From the NCBI RefSeq assembly GCF_009497155.1, contig NZ_WINI01000010.1:1-60513 (forward strand): a DNA stretch of 60,513 bases, written 5' to 3'. This DNA is from Glaciimonas soli (GTDB taxonomy: Bacteria > Pseudomonadota > Gammaproteobacteria > Burkholderiales > Burkholderiaceae_D). Below the pieces are notes generated by a model, which saw nothing but the letters and a program-made list of their open reading frames with translations, did not search any database and was not told where the DNA came from. Made by a program: the position numbers and the translations under genes. Shown here in pieces: positions 42,498 to 53,248 of this stretch (position 1 is its first letter; each line of letters opens with the position of its first letter).

Positions 42498-43052
42498 TTC
42501 CTTCCCGAACTGAGCAGCACAGATTTATGGAAAAAACATCTGTGCTGGTTGGTTCGATGTATTTTGTTCCGTGAATATATAAATCTGCTGAAGTTGTGTG
42601 AAATTGGTACGAATTGCGGAAGAGCCTATCCATTAACCCGCGCATACAACAATGCTCGGCAGCCTTTCCCTCAATCGTCCATTGCCAGCTAAATAACAGA
42701 CTGATAACTCCCTATTTACAAAAAATAGGTCTATCGCTCTAAAGCAGTCCGGCAGAACTGCACCATGTTGCAAACATCAGGTATTATCGGCAAATATAGG
42801 GGTTGTCTTGCAGAAAGTTTATTAAATTGCTATACCACTTATTGCCGGTTGCCATGTTTGCTATTGCCGGTAATGATTGATACTGCATTATGTAAAATTT
42901 GCTTGGTAAAGCGCTGCACGACTGCCACTGATTATTTATAAAAATGCCCCGATAGCGGGGTTGAGACAGTTTCAAAACAGCATCATGTCAACGCCGACGG
43001 CGATTTTGGCAGCTGTTTGGAAAATTAACACTCGATGTAAAGTGCATTATTG
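42498..43052. other. Intergenic region before the polysaccharide locus
   Basis: About 555 bases. CAGCACAGAT (42515-42524) pairs with ATCTGTGCTG (42538-42547) as a likely terminator of the HAD gene. ATTGCCGGT is repeated at 42841-42849 and 42863-42871, and a CCCC/GGGG mini-hairpin lies near 42947. The promoter of the 13-gene polysaccharide locus must be here. I looked for a JUMPStart/ops element and did not find one. Confidence 0.55.
42515..42547. terminator. Hairpin after the HAD gene
   Basis: Ten-bp perfect stem CAGCACAGAT / ATCTGTGCTG with a 13-base A-rich loop, 18 bases after the stop of the HAD gene. No long T-run follows, so termination strength is uncertain. Confidence 0.55.
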
Positions 43053-44696
43053 ATGAATTTCATTCTGTATTCGGATATTGGCGAAAGTACAATCGATAAA
43101 AGCCTTGGTTTGCCAGAGTACAGTTACTACTTTGTCTTAAAAGCTTTTCGTACCGTTTTAGCCGGGCTGGGCACTGTCACGCTGGTACAACATCCCGCAA
43201 GCGAAGTCGACCCGCTGTTTAAAGCATGTCAGCTGCGCGGCGAAGAATGCGTATTCCTGTCCTTTTCTCCACCTAACAAGACCCTGATCGACCTCGAGTG
43301 TCCAACCGTTTCGGTGTTCGCCTGGGAGTACAGCAATATCCCCGATGAGCAATGGGACAACGACCTCCGCAACGACTGGCGTGTGGTGTTTGCCAGTCAT
43401 GGCAAAGCGATTACGCTATCAAGCTATACCGCCCGTACGGTTAAAGATGCGATGGGAGAGGCATTTCCTGTGCTGGCGGTTCCAGCACCTTTGTGGGAGC
43501 AATATGCTGGCGCGCGCGCCAGATTTGGTCATATTTTACCGCCTAAGAAAAGCACGATCGTGCTACGCGGCACAGTAATCGATAGCCATCTGCTGGGCTT
43601 GTCTGCGGATGGTTTGATCGCGCATCTTACCATTCCTGATGTACAGGCAGAGACTGAAGAAGAGCCGCAACCAGCAATCGTGGCGTCGTTACCGGAACCA
43701 ATATTGGAATCAATTGCAGAGCAAGTACCGGAAACAATACCTGAACCGCATGCGCCAGTGCAAGTAAAAAATCTACGTTATCGTCTGGCGGTAACTAAAC
43801 GTCATCTGCTGACGTGGTATCGGGAGGCATTACGCGATCTGTTGCCTTTGTGGTTAGCCAAGACGGTTGCGGTAACTGGTCGCAGTGGCTATACGCTTGG
43901 TCGTGCCATAGTCGGAATGCCGGTCATTAAAATGCCGCCGCAGCCGTTAGCGATAGAGCTGCCACCGCTTGAAGTGGAAGCGCAGGTAGAAACCGTGGCG
44001 CCAGCCCCAGTTCCAGCGGCGGTTGTTGTCTTGGAACCTGAAGTGGTTGTCAACCTCGAAGGGGTAATTTACACCTCTATCCTCAGTCCCAAGGATGGCC
44101 GCAAAAACTGGTTCGACATGGTGACAGCATTTTGCTGGACCTTCCGCGATGTGGACGATGCCACCTTGGTTCTGAAAATGAACGAGCGCGATTTGTCGAT
44201 GTATCACAACACTTTACTTACCTTGTTGTCGCAGTTGGCACCATTCAAATGTCGCGTCGTGACTTTGCATGCCTATCTGGATGACGCAACCTATGAAGAG
44301 TTGATTGGCGCCACCAGCTTTTACGTCAACACTTCATTGTGTGAGGGCTTATGTTTGCCACTAATGGAATTCATGTCTTGTGGCAAGCCGGTGATCGCGC
44401 CTATCCACACAGCGATGGAAGATTACATAGACGACGGCGCAGCATTCATCGTCAAGTCTAGCCTTGAACACAATGTCTGGCCGCATGATCCGCGCGACTT
44501 GTTCCGGACCTTGCGTTATCGGCTTGACTGGGAATCAATCTGTACTGCCTATAAAGATAGTTATCGTGTGGCGAAACAGCAACCCGAAAAATATTTAGCG
44601 ATGAGTGAACATGCGATGGCGCGTCAGGTGTCATATTGTTCAAGAGCTGTTGTGAAGGAACAGCTAAGCAACTTCTTTTTGAAGCCTGGTGTTTGA
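43053..44696 (+). CDS. Glycosyltransferase with large internal insert (A-band locus)
   Basis: 547 residues from the ATG at 43053. GT-B fold: the N-terminal part begins FILYSDIGESTIDKSLGLPE, and the C-terminal GT4-type domain has VIYTSILSPKDGRKNWFDMV, YVNTSLCEGLCLPLMEFMSC and GKPVIAP. It is a paralogue of the next gene. Between the domains (about residues 200-325) it carries a Pro/Glu/Val-rich, partly basic insert absent from the paralogue. One-base stop/start overlap (TGATG) with the next gene. Likely acts on the chain end or core attachment of the D-rhamnan; exact linkage unknown. Confidence 0.8.
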   Translation: MNFILYSDIGESTIDKSLGLPEYSYYFVLKAFRTVLAGLGTVTLVQHPASEVDPLFKACQLRGEECVFLSFSPPNKTLIDLECPTVSVFAWEYSNIPDEQWDNDLRNDWRVVFASHGKAITLSSYTARTVKDAMGEAFPVLAVPAPLWEQYAGARARFGHILPPKKSTIVLRGTVIDSHLLGLSADGLIAHLTIPDVQAETEEEPQPAIVASLPEPILESIAEQVPETIPEPHAPVQVKNLRYRLAVTKRHLLTWYREALRDLLPLWLAKTVAVTGRSGYTLGRAIVGMPVIKMPPQPLAIELPPLEVEAQVETVAPAPVPAAVVVLEPEVVVNLEGVIYTSILSPKDGRKNWFDMVTAFCWTFRDVDDATLVLKMNERDLSMYHNTLLTLLSQLAPFKCRVVTLHAYLDDATYEELIGATSFYVNTSLCEGLCLPLMEFMSCGKPVIAPIHTAMEDYIDDGAAFIVKSSLEHNVWPHDPRDLFRTLRYRLDWESICTAYKDSYRVAKQQPEKYLAMSEHAMARQVSYCSRAVVKEQLSNFFLKPGV

Positions 44697-46021
44697 TGAT
44701 AATTATTATTTACTCCGATACCAACGCCGGTTCGATAGTAGCGAATCTGGGTTTGCCAGAATACAGTTACTACTTCGTATTGAAAGAGTTCCGACCGGTG
44801 CTCGAGCAACTGGGCATTGTGGTCACCGTCAGTGATCCTGCACGTGAAGTGGATGACATATACAGAAGCGCAACTGCACATGGTGAGTCTTGTGTGTTTC
44901 TTTCGTTCTCGCCGCCGCACAAAACGGTGATCGGCCTTTCCTGTCCTACCATTCCTGTATTCGCCTGGGAATTTAGTACATTACCGACTGAGGCCTGGCT
45001 TGGCGAGCCGCGCCATGACTGGCGCTATGTTTTCGATAAAGTCGGCAGCACCATCACGCATTCGGAATTTACCGCAAATTCAGTGCGGCAGGTGATGACA
45101 TCCGAATTCCCGGTGGCGTCGATACCTGCACCGGTGTGGGATCGCTTTTCCGCATTGCGCGAAAAACTATCAATCGCAAATCATCCTGATGGCGTCGATT
45201 TGTATGTTGCCGGTACCGTCATTGATAGTCGCACGGTCGATCTTTCTCCTTACAGTGTGCCGCTCCGACGCAATCCCAAGCCGAATCTGCTGCGTCCACC
45301 AGCGTTGGCTAGTCGCGAGCCGATCAAGGTGCACGTTGATGGTGTGGTGTATACCTCGGTCTTCAATCCATATGACGGACGCAAGAACTGGTATGACATG
45401 ATCAGTGCTTTCTGTTGGGCTTTTCGCGATGTTGAAGATGCGACGCTAGTGTTGAAGTTGACGCACAACGATGTGCGCATCGGCATCGACAATCTGTTGG
45501 AGAATGTTTATAAGCTGACGCCGTTCAAGTGCCGCATTCTGCTTATCCACGGTTATTTAAGTGATGCAGATTACGAAAAGCTGGTCTCTGCAACCACCTA
45601 TGTGCTGAATACCTCACATGGCGAAGGCCAATGTCTGCCATTGATGGAGTTCATGTCTTGCGGCAAACCGGCTATCGCGCCGGTCAATACCGCGATGGCT
45701 GACTATGTTGATAGCGACAATGCATTTGTATTGGATTCCAATACTGAGCCTAGCCATTGGCCGCATGATCCGCGGCAGGCTTATCGCACTTTGCGTTACC
45801 GCATAGACTGGGGCACCTTGCTGAATGCTTACAAGGAAAGTTATCGCGTCGCCAGACAAGATCCGGTGCGGTATCAGCAGATGGCGGAACATGCGGTGCA
45901 AAAACTGCAAAAGCATTGTTCTCGTGAGGTTGTCAAAGAGCGTTTGCTGACTTTCTTTGCCAGTCACCCCGGTGTAGGTGGACGCGATATCGCGCAGGCT
46001 GTGGAAAAGGCATCTGTATGA
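44696..46021 (+). CDS. Glycosyltransferase, paralogue of the preceding gene
   Basis: 441 residues, start set at the ATG overlapping the upstream stop. N-terminus IIIIYSDTNAGSIVANLGLP matches its neighbour. The donor domain has VVYTSVFNPYDGRKNWYDMI, YVLNTSHGEGQCLPLMEFMS and GKPAIAPVNTAMADYVDS, with the Glu-rich GEGQ..PL.E motif of GT4 enzymes. Lacks the internal insert of the first copy. ATGA overlap with the methyltransferase downstream. Corresponds in content to the paired transferases beyond rmd in the P. aeruginosa A-band region. Confidence 0.82.
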   Translation: MIIIIYSDTNAGSIVANLGLPEYSYYFVLKEFRPVLEQLGIVVTVSDPAREVDDIYRSATAHGESCVFLSFSPPHKTVIGLSCPTIPVFAWEFSTLPTEAWLGEPRHDWRYVFDKVGSTITHSEFTANSVRQVMTSEFPVASIPAPVWDRFSALREKLSIANHPDGVDLYVAGTVIDSRTVDLSPYSVPLRRNPKPNLLRPPALASREPIKVHVDGVVYTSVFNPYDGRKNWYDMISAFCWAFRDVEDATLVLKLTHNDVRIGIDNLLENVYKLTPFKCRILLIHGYLSDADYEKLVSATTYVLNTSHGEGQCLPLMEFMSCGKPAIAPVNTAMADYVDSDNAFVLDSNTEPSHWPHDPRQAYRTLRYRIDWGTLLNAYKESYRVARQDPVRYQQMAEHAVQKLQKHCSREVVKERLLTFFASHPGVGGRDIAQAVEKASV

Positions 46022-46890
46022 TCAAATTCCTTACTGGTCGTTTACGGCAATTCAAAGCAAAGACCGCAGAAAAAGTGCAATTGCCGCAGTTGATATCGGC
46101 TGATGGGGTGGTTGATTCACGTACTTGCGGCTTGGTCGATACGGTGCAAAGTGGCTGGTTTCGTCAAGACAGCGGTGAATTGCTGGAAGGTTTTCCGATT
46201 ACGGTTGCCGATGTAGTGCTGGATGTCGGTTGCGGCGAGGGTGGGGCAACCATGTTTGCAGCACGCTGCGGTGCGCACGTGATCTTTTCCGATACTGATG
46301 CCGCACAAGTGGAACGTCTTTCTGCAAAAGTGGCAGCCAGTCCGGCACGTGGCGCACAAGCGCTGGTCTGCGATACCAATCCTCTGCCATTACCGGATGG
46401 CTGCGCCAGCCGGATTATCGCTATGGAAATGCTGGAACACGTCGATGATCCAGCACAGGTTCTGGCAGAACTGGTGCGCGTTGGGAAGCCGGGCGCGTTG
46501 TATTTGTTAACCGTGCCCGATCCGGTTGGCGAAGGTTTGCAGAAACAGCTGGCACCGACTTCGCATTTTCAAAAACCCAATCATATCAATGTGTTTGAGC
46601 GCGAAGCGTTTGCTGCGCTGGTGACTGATGCAGGATTACAGATTGAGAGGCGACATGCTTCCGGGTTCTTTTGGTCGCTCTGGATGTGTCTTTACTGGGT
46701 TGACGAATCTGGGAGCGATGGTGCTACGCGCGATAACATCAAGCCACCTCATTCTCCCTTGCTTAATGAATGGGCTAAAACATGGCATCAATTGATTTCT
46801 TTACCTGACGGCGCAAAGATCAAGCAGCTATTAGATAGCGTTATGCCGAAGAGTCAGGCAATCATCGCTCGTAAGCCAGATCATGGATGA
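46018..46890 (+). CDS. Class I SAM-dependent methyltransferase
   Basis: 290 residues. Motif I is VVLDVGCGEGGATMFAARCG, followed by HVIFSDTD (acidic ribose binder). IIAMEMLEHVDDPAQVLAEL is motif II/post-II. About 60 N-terminal residues precede the fold and a helical tail ends it. Paralogous to 48079-48927 and, with it, flanks an acyltransferase. Probably methylates a sugar of the polysaccharide, possibly capping the non-reducing end; methylated rhamnose is known from A-band chains. Confidence 0.85.
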   Translation: MIKFLTGRLRQFKAKTAEKVQLPQLISADGVVDSRTCGLVDTVQSGWFRQDSGELLEGFPITVADVVLDVGCGEGGATMFAARCGAHVIFSDTDAAQVERLSAKVAASPARGAQALVCDTNPLPLPDGCASRIIAMEMLEHVDDPAQVLAELVRVGKPGALYLLTVPDPVGEGLQKQLAPTSHFQKPNHINVFEREAFAALVTDAGLQIERRHASGFFWSLWMCLYWVDESGSDGATRDNIKPPHSPLLNEWAKTWHQLISLPDGAKIKQLLDSVMPKSQAIIARKPDHG

Positions 46891-46910
46891 ACTATCGGAG
46901 TTGATCGCAC

Positions 46911-48053
46911 ATGAATCATCGTATTAAAGATATCGAGCTATTGCGTGGAATCGCAGTGCTTTTCGTTTTGTTCGAACATACGCGGTTCAATTTGTTTGGG
47001 GACACAAGTGAAACTCTTTTGTTCATCTATACGCATTTCGGATTCTGGAGTGGCGTCGATTTATTCTTCGCGATTTCTGGATTCGTTATCGCCAGAGATT
47101 TAATTGCGCGGTTTAATCGCTGCGACGATAACCAGGCATTCTTTTCTGTTGCGATCAAGTTCTGGATCAGACGTATTTGGCGACTATGGCCTTCTGCATG
47201 GCTTTGGCTGGCACTGTTACTGTTAGCCACAGTGGTTTTCAATAAATCAGGCATATTTGGAACGCTTAAGACAGCTCTGGATGGCAGCCTGGCTGGGTTT
47301 TTTAACTATGCGAACTTTCGTGTGATGCTGAAGTATGGCCGCGAAGATATTGGCCCTACCTCCCCATATTGGAGCCTCTCGTTGGAAGAGCAGTTTTACT
47401 TATTGCTGCCATTGGCTGTTTTTATCTGTCGTCGCTGGCTTTCTGCTGTGTTGATTGTTTTGGTGGTGCTGCAATTTTTCGCATCTCGCCACCAATCGTT
47501 ATTGTTGATGATGATACGGTCCGATGCATTGTTACTGGGAGTGTTACTGGCAATTTGGAGTAAGCATGAAAATTATTTCAGAGTAGAACCGACGTTCCTG
47601 AAAAAACGACCGTGGGTGCGCATTGTTATTCTCGCAATGTTGGTGGCTGCACTGGCCAAAATTGGGTCGCCGCAATATCAGGATTTCAGGTGTTGGGTCG
47701 GTGTTGTCGCATTGATTTCGATAGTTCTGGTATGGATTGCATCCTATGACAAAGATTATCTGATGCCAGAGAATCCGTTGAAACATGTGCTGCTCTGGGT
47801 TGGAAGTCGTTCTTATGCGTTGTATCTGACACATATGCCGGCTTATCTCATGAGCCGCCAAATCTGGTATTGGATTGCCCCCAAAGACACCATTTTTGAC
47901 CGAACCTACAATGTTCAACTAGCCCTCACAGCTGCTGTTCTCGTGCTTGTATTCAGTGAACTTAATTATCGTTTTATTGAAACTCCTTTACGCGCTCGCG
48001 GTAAGAAAATTACCGATAACTTGGGGAAACCTCAGTTTCAGTTTCAGGCATAA
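46911..48053 (+). CDS. Membrane acyltransferase 3 (OafA/YrhL type)
   Basis: 380 residues with about ten membrane helices. It opens IKDIELLRGIAVLFVLFEHTRF, with the catalytic-region His. RISRFxxR-like FWIRRIWRLWPSAWLW and PYWSLSLEEQFYLLLPL follow, both diagnostic of PF01757. Such enzymes O-acetylate surface sugars on the periplasmic side. Sits between two methyltransferases in the polysaccharide operon, so the likely acceptor is the locus product. Confidence 0.88.
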   Translation: MNHRIKDIELLRGIAVLFVLFEHTRFNLFGDTSETLLFIYTHFGFWSGVDLFFAISGFVIARDLIARFNRCDDNQAFFSVAIKFWIRRIWRLWPSAWLWLALLLLATVVFNKSGIFGTLKTALDGSLAGFFNYANFRVMLKYGREDIGPTSPYWSLSLEEQFYLLLPLAVFICRRWLSAVLIVLVVLQFFASRHQSLLLMMIRSDALLLGVLLAIWSKHENYFRVEPTFLKKRPWVRIVILAMLVAALAKIGSPQYQDFRCWVGVVALISIVLVWIASYDKDYLMPENPLKHVLLWVGSRSYALYLTHMPAYLMSRQIWYWIAPKDTIFDRTYNVQLALTAAVLVLVFSELNYRFIETPLRARGKKITDNLGKPQFQFQA

Positions 48054-48078
48054 GTAATAACGGTGGAAACAAAAAAGT

Positions 48079-48927
48079 ATGCGAAACATAATCAGAAAGC
48101 TTTTCGGCATCACTAAAGGGGATGCCACGATTCCGATAGTACCTGTTGCTGAAACAGCGCAGGTATTACCTATCGTGGCGATTGATTCCTTCCATATCGG
48201 TTTGCGCGATGCACTGGCGAGCGGCTGGTATCTGCAGGAAAGCGATGAGCTTTATCGCGGCTTTGTCATTAGCGCGGAGGATGTCGTTCTGGATGCAGGT
48301 TGCGGCGACGGCGGCAATGCATTATTTTGCGGCCACCGCGGTGCCCATGTGATCGTGGCTGACATTGACACCGGCAAGGTCGAGGTAGCCAAGCAACGGC
48401 TGGCGGACACGCCTGCACGAATAGTGCAAGGACTGGTGGGTGATGCCAATCCATTTTTGCTGGAAGACGGCATCGCCAGCAAAGTAATCTGCATGGAAGT
48501 GCTTGAGCACGTCGATGATCCTGCGCAATTCATGAACGAATTGGTCAGAGTAGGTAAAGCGGGCTCGCAATACCTGTTGTCCGTGCCGGATTCGGTGCAA
48601 GAACACTTGCAAAAGAAAGTGGCACCGGCGTCGCATTTTGAAAAGCCGAATCATATTCGGATTATTGAACGTGAGCAGTTTGAGAAGATGGTGACAGACG
48701 CGGGTTTGATCATTGAACGTCACGATTATTACGGGTTTTACTGGTCGGTCTGGTGGCTGTTTTTTTGGGTGTGCAAAGTGGATCTGAGCAACGCGCATCA
48801 CCCTTTACTCGATAGCTGGGCAAAAACCTGGGAACTTCTGATGGACAGCCCCGATGGTGAGCGGGTCAGGAAGGTCTTGAACGATTTCATGCCGAAAAGC
48901 CAGGTCATCATCGCACGCAAGCCGTAA
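48079..48927 (+). CDS. Class I SAM-dependent methyltransferase, second copy
   Basis: 282 residues. Motif I VVLDAGCGDGGNALFCGHRG, then HVIVADIDTGKVEVA, and VICMEVLEHVDDPAQFMNEL. It shares its whole layout, including the C-terminal PDGE...MPKSQVIIARKP block, with the methyltransferase at 46018, so the two arose by duplication. The N-terminal 40 residues differ. Likely methylates a different position or sugar of the same glycan. Confidence 0.85.
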   Translation: MRNIIRKLFGITKGDATIPIVPVAETAQVLPIVAIDSFHIGLRDALASGWYLQESDELYRGFVISAEDVVLDAGCGDGGNALFCGHRGAHVIVADIDTGKVEVAKQRLADTPARIVQGLVGDANPFLLEDGIASKVICMEVLEHVDDPAQFMNELVRVGKAGSQYLLSVPDSVQEHLQKKVAPASHFEKPNHIRIIEREQFEKMVTDAGLIIERHDYYGFYWSVWWLFFWVCKVDLSNAHHPLLDSWAKTWELLMDSPDGERVRKVLNDFMPKSQVIIARKP

Positions 48928-48981
48928 CGGAAAACACGGCGTGTATTTAACTGAATAATGGCAGGGAATAATTAACTGCAT

Positions 48982-49923
48982 ATGAAACGACTATTTATAA
49001 CCGGACAATCGGGATTTGTGGGGCTCGCTTTTGAGCGCATGCGTACGCATCTGGTCGCTCAGGGTTGGGAACTGGCGCCCACAGAACGTTCTTATGATTT
49101 GCTGGGGCCGGAATCGCTGAAGCAGGTTTTGCAGCAAGCTAACCCCGATGCGGTGATACACCTTGCTGGCCAGACTTTTATCCCGGAAGCTTTTCGTGAT
49201 CCAGCACATACGCTTGATGTCAATCTGAAGGGGACGTTGAATCTGTTGCAAGCGCTGCAAAGCAGCGGCTTCAACGGCACTTTCCTATATGTCAGTTCTG
49301 GCGATATCTATGGTCGTGTGAGTCCGGAATTATTGCCAATTACAGAGCAACAACCAGCCCGGCCGCAAAACCCTTATGCAGTCAGCAAAGCAGCAGCAGA
49401 GTTGTTGTGTTATCAGTGGAGCTGCAGCGTGCCCTGGCGCATTCTGGTAGCGCGCCCGTTTAATCATATCGGCGCTGGGCAGCGGGAAGACTTCGTGATT
49501 TCCAGCGTTGCGCGACAATTGTCTCGCATCAAATCAGGGCTGCAGGAGCCTCGCATATTGGTCGGTGATGTCGATGTCAGCCGCGATTTTCTTGATGTCG
49601 AAGATGTCATTTCAGCCTATCTGGCGCTGTTGGAAAAAGGATCGAATGGTGAAATCTACAATGTTTGCTCAGGCAAGGAATACCTGATTCGCGACATGAT
49701 TGCCAGCATGCTCAATCTGACACAGATAGAAGCCGTCATCGCCCAAGATCCGGCGCGTATGCGACTTTCGGATCTACGTAGGGTGCAGGGCAGCAATCAG
49801 AAAATCACACTTGCAACCGGATGGACGCCGCGCATTCTCATGCAGCAGACATTACGGCATATCTTGGCAGACTGGGATAACAGAGTAGCGATGGAATGCG
49901 GCACATTGACCGTTAAGGTCTGA
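48982..49923 (+). CDS. rmd: GDP-6-deoxy-4-keto-D-mannose reductase
   Basis: 313 residues, extended SDR. TGQSGFVG binds NAD(P)H, VIHLAGQTFIPEAFRDP and YVSSGDIYGRV lead to NPYAVSKAAAELL with catalytic Tyr and Lys. RPFNHIGAGQREDFVISS and VGDVDVSRDFLDVEDV match Rmd of P. aeruginosa. It reduces the Gmd product to GDP-D-rhamnose, the donor for D-rhamnan. Placed directly before gmd, as in A-band loci. Confidence 0.88.
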   Translation: MKRLFITGQSGFVGLAFERMRTHLVAQGWELAPTERSYDLLGPESLKQVLQQANPDAVIHLAGQTFIPEAFRDPAHTLDVNLKGTLNLLQALQSSGFNGTFLYVSSGDIYGRVSPELLPITEQQPARPQNPYAVSKAAAELLCYQWSCSVPWRILVARPFNHIGAGQREDFVISSVARQLSRIKSGLQEPRILVGDVDVSRDFLDVEDVISAYLALLEKGSNGEIYNVCSGKEYLIRDMIASMLNLTQIEAVIAQDPARMRLSDLRRVQGSNQKITLATGWTPRILMQQTLRHILADWDNRVAMECGTLTVKV

Positions 49924-49955
49924 CGCAAAAAAAAACAGAATTAACGGAGATATAG

Positions 49956-50930
<975 letters not shown>

Positions 50931-50957
50931 TAAAAATAAAAAAAGAGGAGATAAAAA

Positions 50958-52439
50958 ATGCGTACTCCAGAACCAGGCATTCCGTTATCAGCTACAGCCG
51001 TGATTGTTCCGGTAATTCTCTCAGGCGGCGCCGGTTCGCGCTTGTGGCCGGTCTCGCGAGAAGGGCATCCGAAACCATTTATCAAACTGCCAGATGGTAA
51101 AAGCCTGCTGCAAAAAACTTATCAGCGTATCGCTCAGCTTGGCATTAGCGGCGATATTCTGAGCGTTACTAATCGGGATTACTATTTCCAGAGTAAAGAC
51201 GAATTTATTTCAGCAGATCTGGGCATTCATCATCGCCCGCATTTCATCCTTGAGCCGTCTGGCCGCAATACTGCGCCTGCAATTGCAGTGGCCGCATTAT
51301 CTTTACGTGCGCTGCATGGTGATAACACTGTTATGGTGGTGATGCCTGCGGATCACTTGATCAACGATGTCGATTGCTTTACTAAGGCCGTAAAGCACGC
51401 GGTTGAAGTTGCAAAAGAAGGCTATCTGGTGACCTTCGGTGTGCGCCCGCTGACCCCGGAAACCGGCTATGGGTATATAGAATGCGGTGACGAAATAGAT
51501 ACCGCTGGCGCAGCGAAGGTGGAGCGTTTCATCGAAAAACCGGACGGTGATCGTGCTACCAAATTTGTCGAGAGCGGGAAACATTTATGGAATGCCGGTA
51601 TTTTTTGTTTTTCAGTCTCGACTTTCTTAAGCGAGCTGGAAAGGCATGCGCCTGAAATTTTATCGCTAGCTGCCGCTTGCGTTGAAGCTAGTCCGGCCAG
51701 TCCATCGGCTGGCGTTCTATTGCAGGAACTGGAAAGCAGCAGTTTCATGGCGATGCAGGATATTTCTATCGATTATGCGGTGCTGGAACGATCTGATCGG
51801 GTCGCTGTGATACCGGTGAGTTTTGATTGGAACGACATCGGTTCCTGGGGGGCGCTGCGACAGCTGGTCGAGCCCGATGCACAAAACAATCGCGTGTTGG
51901 GCGAGGCGGTTCTGATCGATAGCAATAATAACTACATTTACTCCGAACAGCGCTTGGTGGCCACGGTCGGGGTCAATAACCTGATCGTGGTGGATACGCC
52001 TGACGCGTTGTTGATCGCCCATCCAGATCATGTTCAGAGCGTGAAAAAAGTGGTTCAACAGCTAAAGAGCACTGATCACGATACCTATAAGTTACATCGC
52101 ACCGTATTCCGGCCTTGGGGTAGTTATACCTTGTTGGAGCAAGGGCCGAACTTCAAAATCAAGCGCATCGTCGTCAAGCAAGGAGCATCACTATCGTTGC
52201 AGATGCATCACCACCGTAGCGAACATTGGGTGGTGGTGCAAGGCATGGCCAAGGTTGTGAATGGCGACAAGGAAATGTACGTGAATACCAATGAATCAAC
52301 TTACATTCCGGCGGGCGGCAAGCATCGCCTGGAAAACCCGGGATTGTTAGAGTTAGTCATGATTGAAGTGCAGAGCGGTGCTTATCTGGGTGAAGACGAT
52401 ATCGTGCGGTTTGACGATAAATACGGCAGGTGCAAGTAA
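50958..52439 (+). CDS. wbpW: Bifunctional mannose-1-P guanylyltransferase / mannose-6-P isomerase
   Basis: 493 residues. The nucleotidyltransferase domain opens ILSGGAGSRLWPVSREGHPK and has FIEKPDGDRA and WNAGIFCFS. The C-terminal cupin domain is the isomerase: FRPWGSYTLLEQG, then LQMHHHRSEHWVVVQG with the metal His residues, and STYIPAGGKHRLENPG. It makes GDP-mannose, feeding gmd. Known as wbpW in A-band loci and manC/algA elsewhere. A purine-rich AGAGGAG precedes the ATG. Confidence 0.92.
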   Translation: MRTPEPGIPLSATAVIVPVILSGGAGSRLWPVSREGHPKPFIKLPDGKSLLQKTYQRIAQLGISGDILSVTNRDYYFQSKDEFISADLGIHHRPHFILEPSGRNTAPAIAVAALSLRALHGDNTVMVVMPADHLINDVDCFTKAVKHAVEVAKEGYLVTFGVRPLTPETGYGYIECGDEIDTAGAAKVERFIEKPDGDRATKFVESGKHLWNAGIFCFSVSTFLSELERHAPEILSLAAACVEASPASPSAGVLLQELESSSFMAMQDISIDYAVLERSDRVAVIPVSFDWNDIGSWGALRQLVEPDAQNNRVLGEAVLIDSNNNYIYSEQRLVATVGVNNLIVVDTPDALLIAHPDHVQSVKKVVQQLKSTDHDTYKLHRTVFRPWGSYTLLEQGPNFKIKRIVVKQGASLSLQMHHHRSEHWVVVQGMAKVVNGDKEMYVNTNESTYIPAGGKHRLENPGLLELVMIEVQSGAYLGEDDIVRFDDKYGRCK

Positions 52440-53248
52440 TGTTTCAATCCAAGACTCAAACCATCTTGCGTTCCTTGTGGCATTACCGTGGATTTATGGT
52501 GGGTAGCGTCAAACGTGAGTTTCAGGCGCGTTATCGCAATTCGATGCTGGGCGCGGCATGGACGGTATTAAATCCACTGGCAATGATTGTTGTCTATACG
52601 GTGGTTTTCTCGCAACTGATGCATGCACGATTGCCCAATGCAAGCAGTCAATTTGCCTACGGTATTTATCTATGCGCCGGCTTGCTGACCTGGGGATTTT
52701 TTACTGAGACTGTGTCGCGTCTGCAGAACGTATTTCTGGAAAATGGAAATATGCTCAAGAAGCTGAATTTCCCACGTATTTGCTTACCCATTATTACGGT
52801 AATGAATACCGGTCTGAATTTTGCCATCATCTTTGGATTATTCATCGGCTTTTTGCTTGTCTCTGGCAATTTTCCAGGTTGGGTGTTTCTAGGCGTGGTG
52901 CCGCTGTTGTTGATACAGGTGCTGTTTTCTGTTGGCCTCGGCATCGTGCTTGGCGTGTTGAACGTATTTTTCCGCGATATTGGCCAGTTGTTTGGCATCG
53001 TATTGCAATTCTGGTTCTGGTTTACGCCGATTGTGTATACGGTTTCCACCTTGCCAGCGGCTGTGCAGAATTTGCTGAAATTTAATCCGATGACAGCGCT
53101 CATTGTTTCTTATCAAGGAATTTTTGTTAGCAATGTGTGGCCGAACTGGAGCGATCTGTTGGGAGTGACATTGTTCAGCGTTGCTTTATGTGCTTTTGGC
53201 ATGCTGCTATTTCGCAAGCATGCCGGAGAAATGGTGGATGAACTCTGA
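52439..53248 (+). CDS. wzm: Polysaccharide ABC exporter, permease subunit
   Basis: 269 residues from the ATG that overlaps the wbpW stop (TAATG). Six membrane helices. VKREFQARYRNSMLGAAWTVLNP is the ABC-2 cytoplasmic gate-helix region typical of Wzm/KpsM, and FWFWFTPIVYTVSTLP lies before the last helices. It carries the finished undecaprenyl-linked glycan across the inner membrane with Wzt. Confidence 0.92.
   Translation: MFQSKTQTILRSLWHYRGFMVGSVKREFQARYRNSMLGAAWTVLNPLAMIVVYTVVFSQLMHARLPNASSQFAYGIYLCAGLLTWGFFTETVSRLQNVFLENGNMLKKLNFPRICLPIITVMNTGLNFAIIFGLFIGFLLVSGNFPGWVFLGVVPLLLIQVLFSVGLGIVLGVLNVFFRDIGQLFGIVLQFWFWFTPIVYTVSTLPAAVQNLLKFNPMTALIVSYQGIFVSNVWPNWSDLLGVTLFSVALCAFGMLLFRKHAGEMVDEL

Noticed and set aside
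42498-43052. JUMPStart/ops element expected before a polysaccharide locus
   Set aside because: I searched for GGCGGTAG-like ops and the longer JUMPStart and found none.
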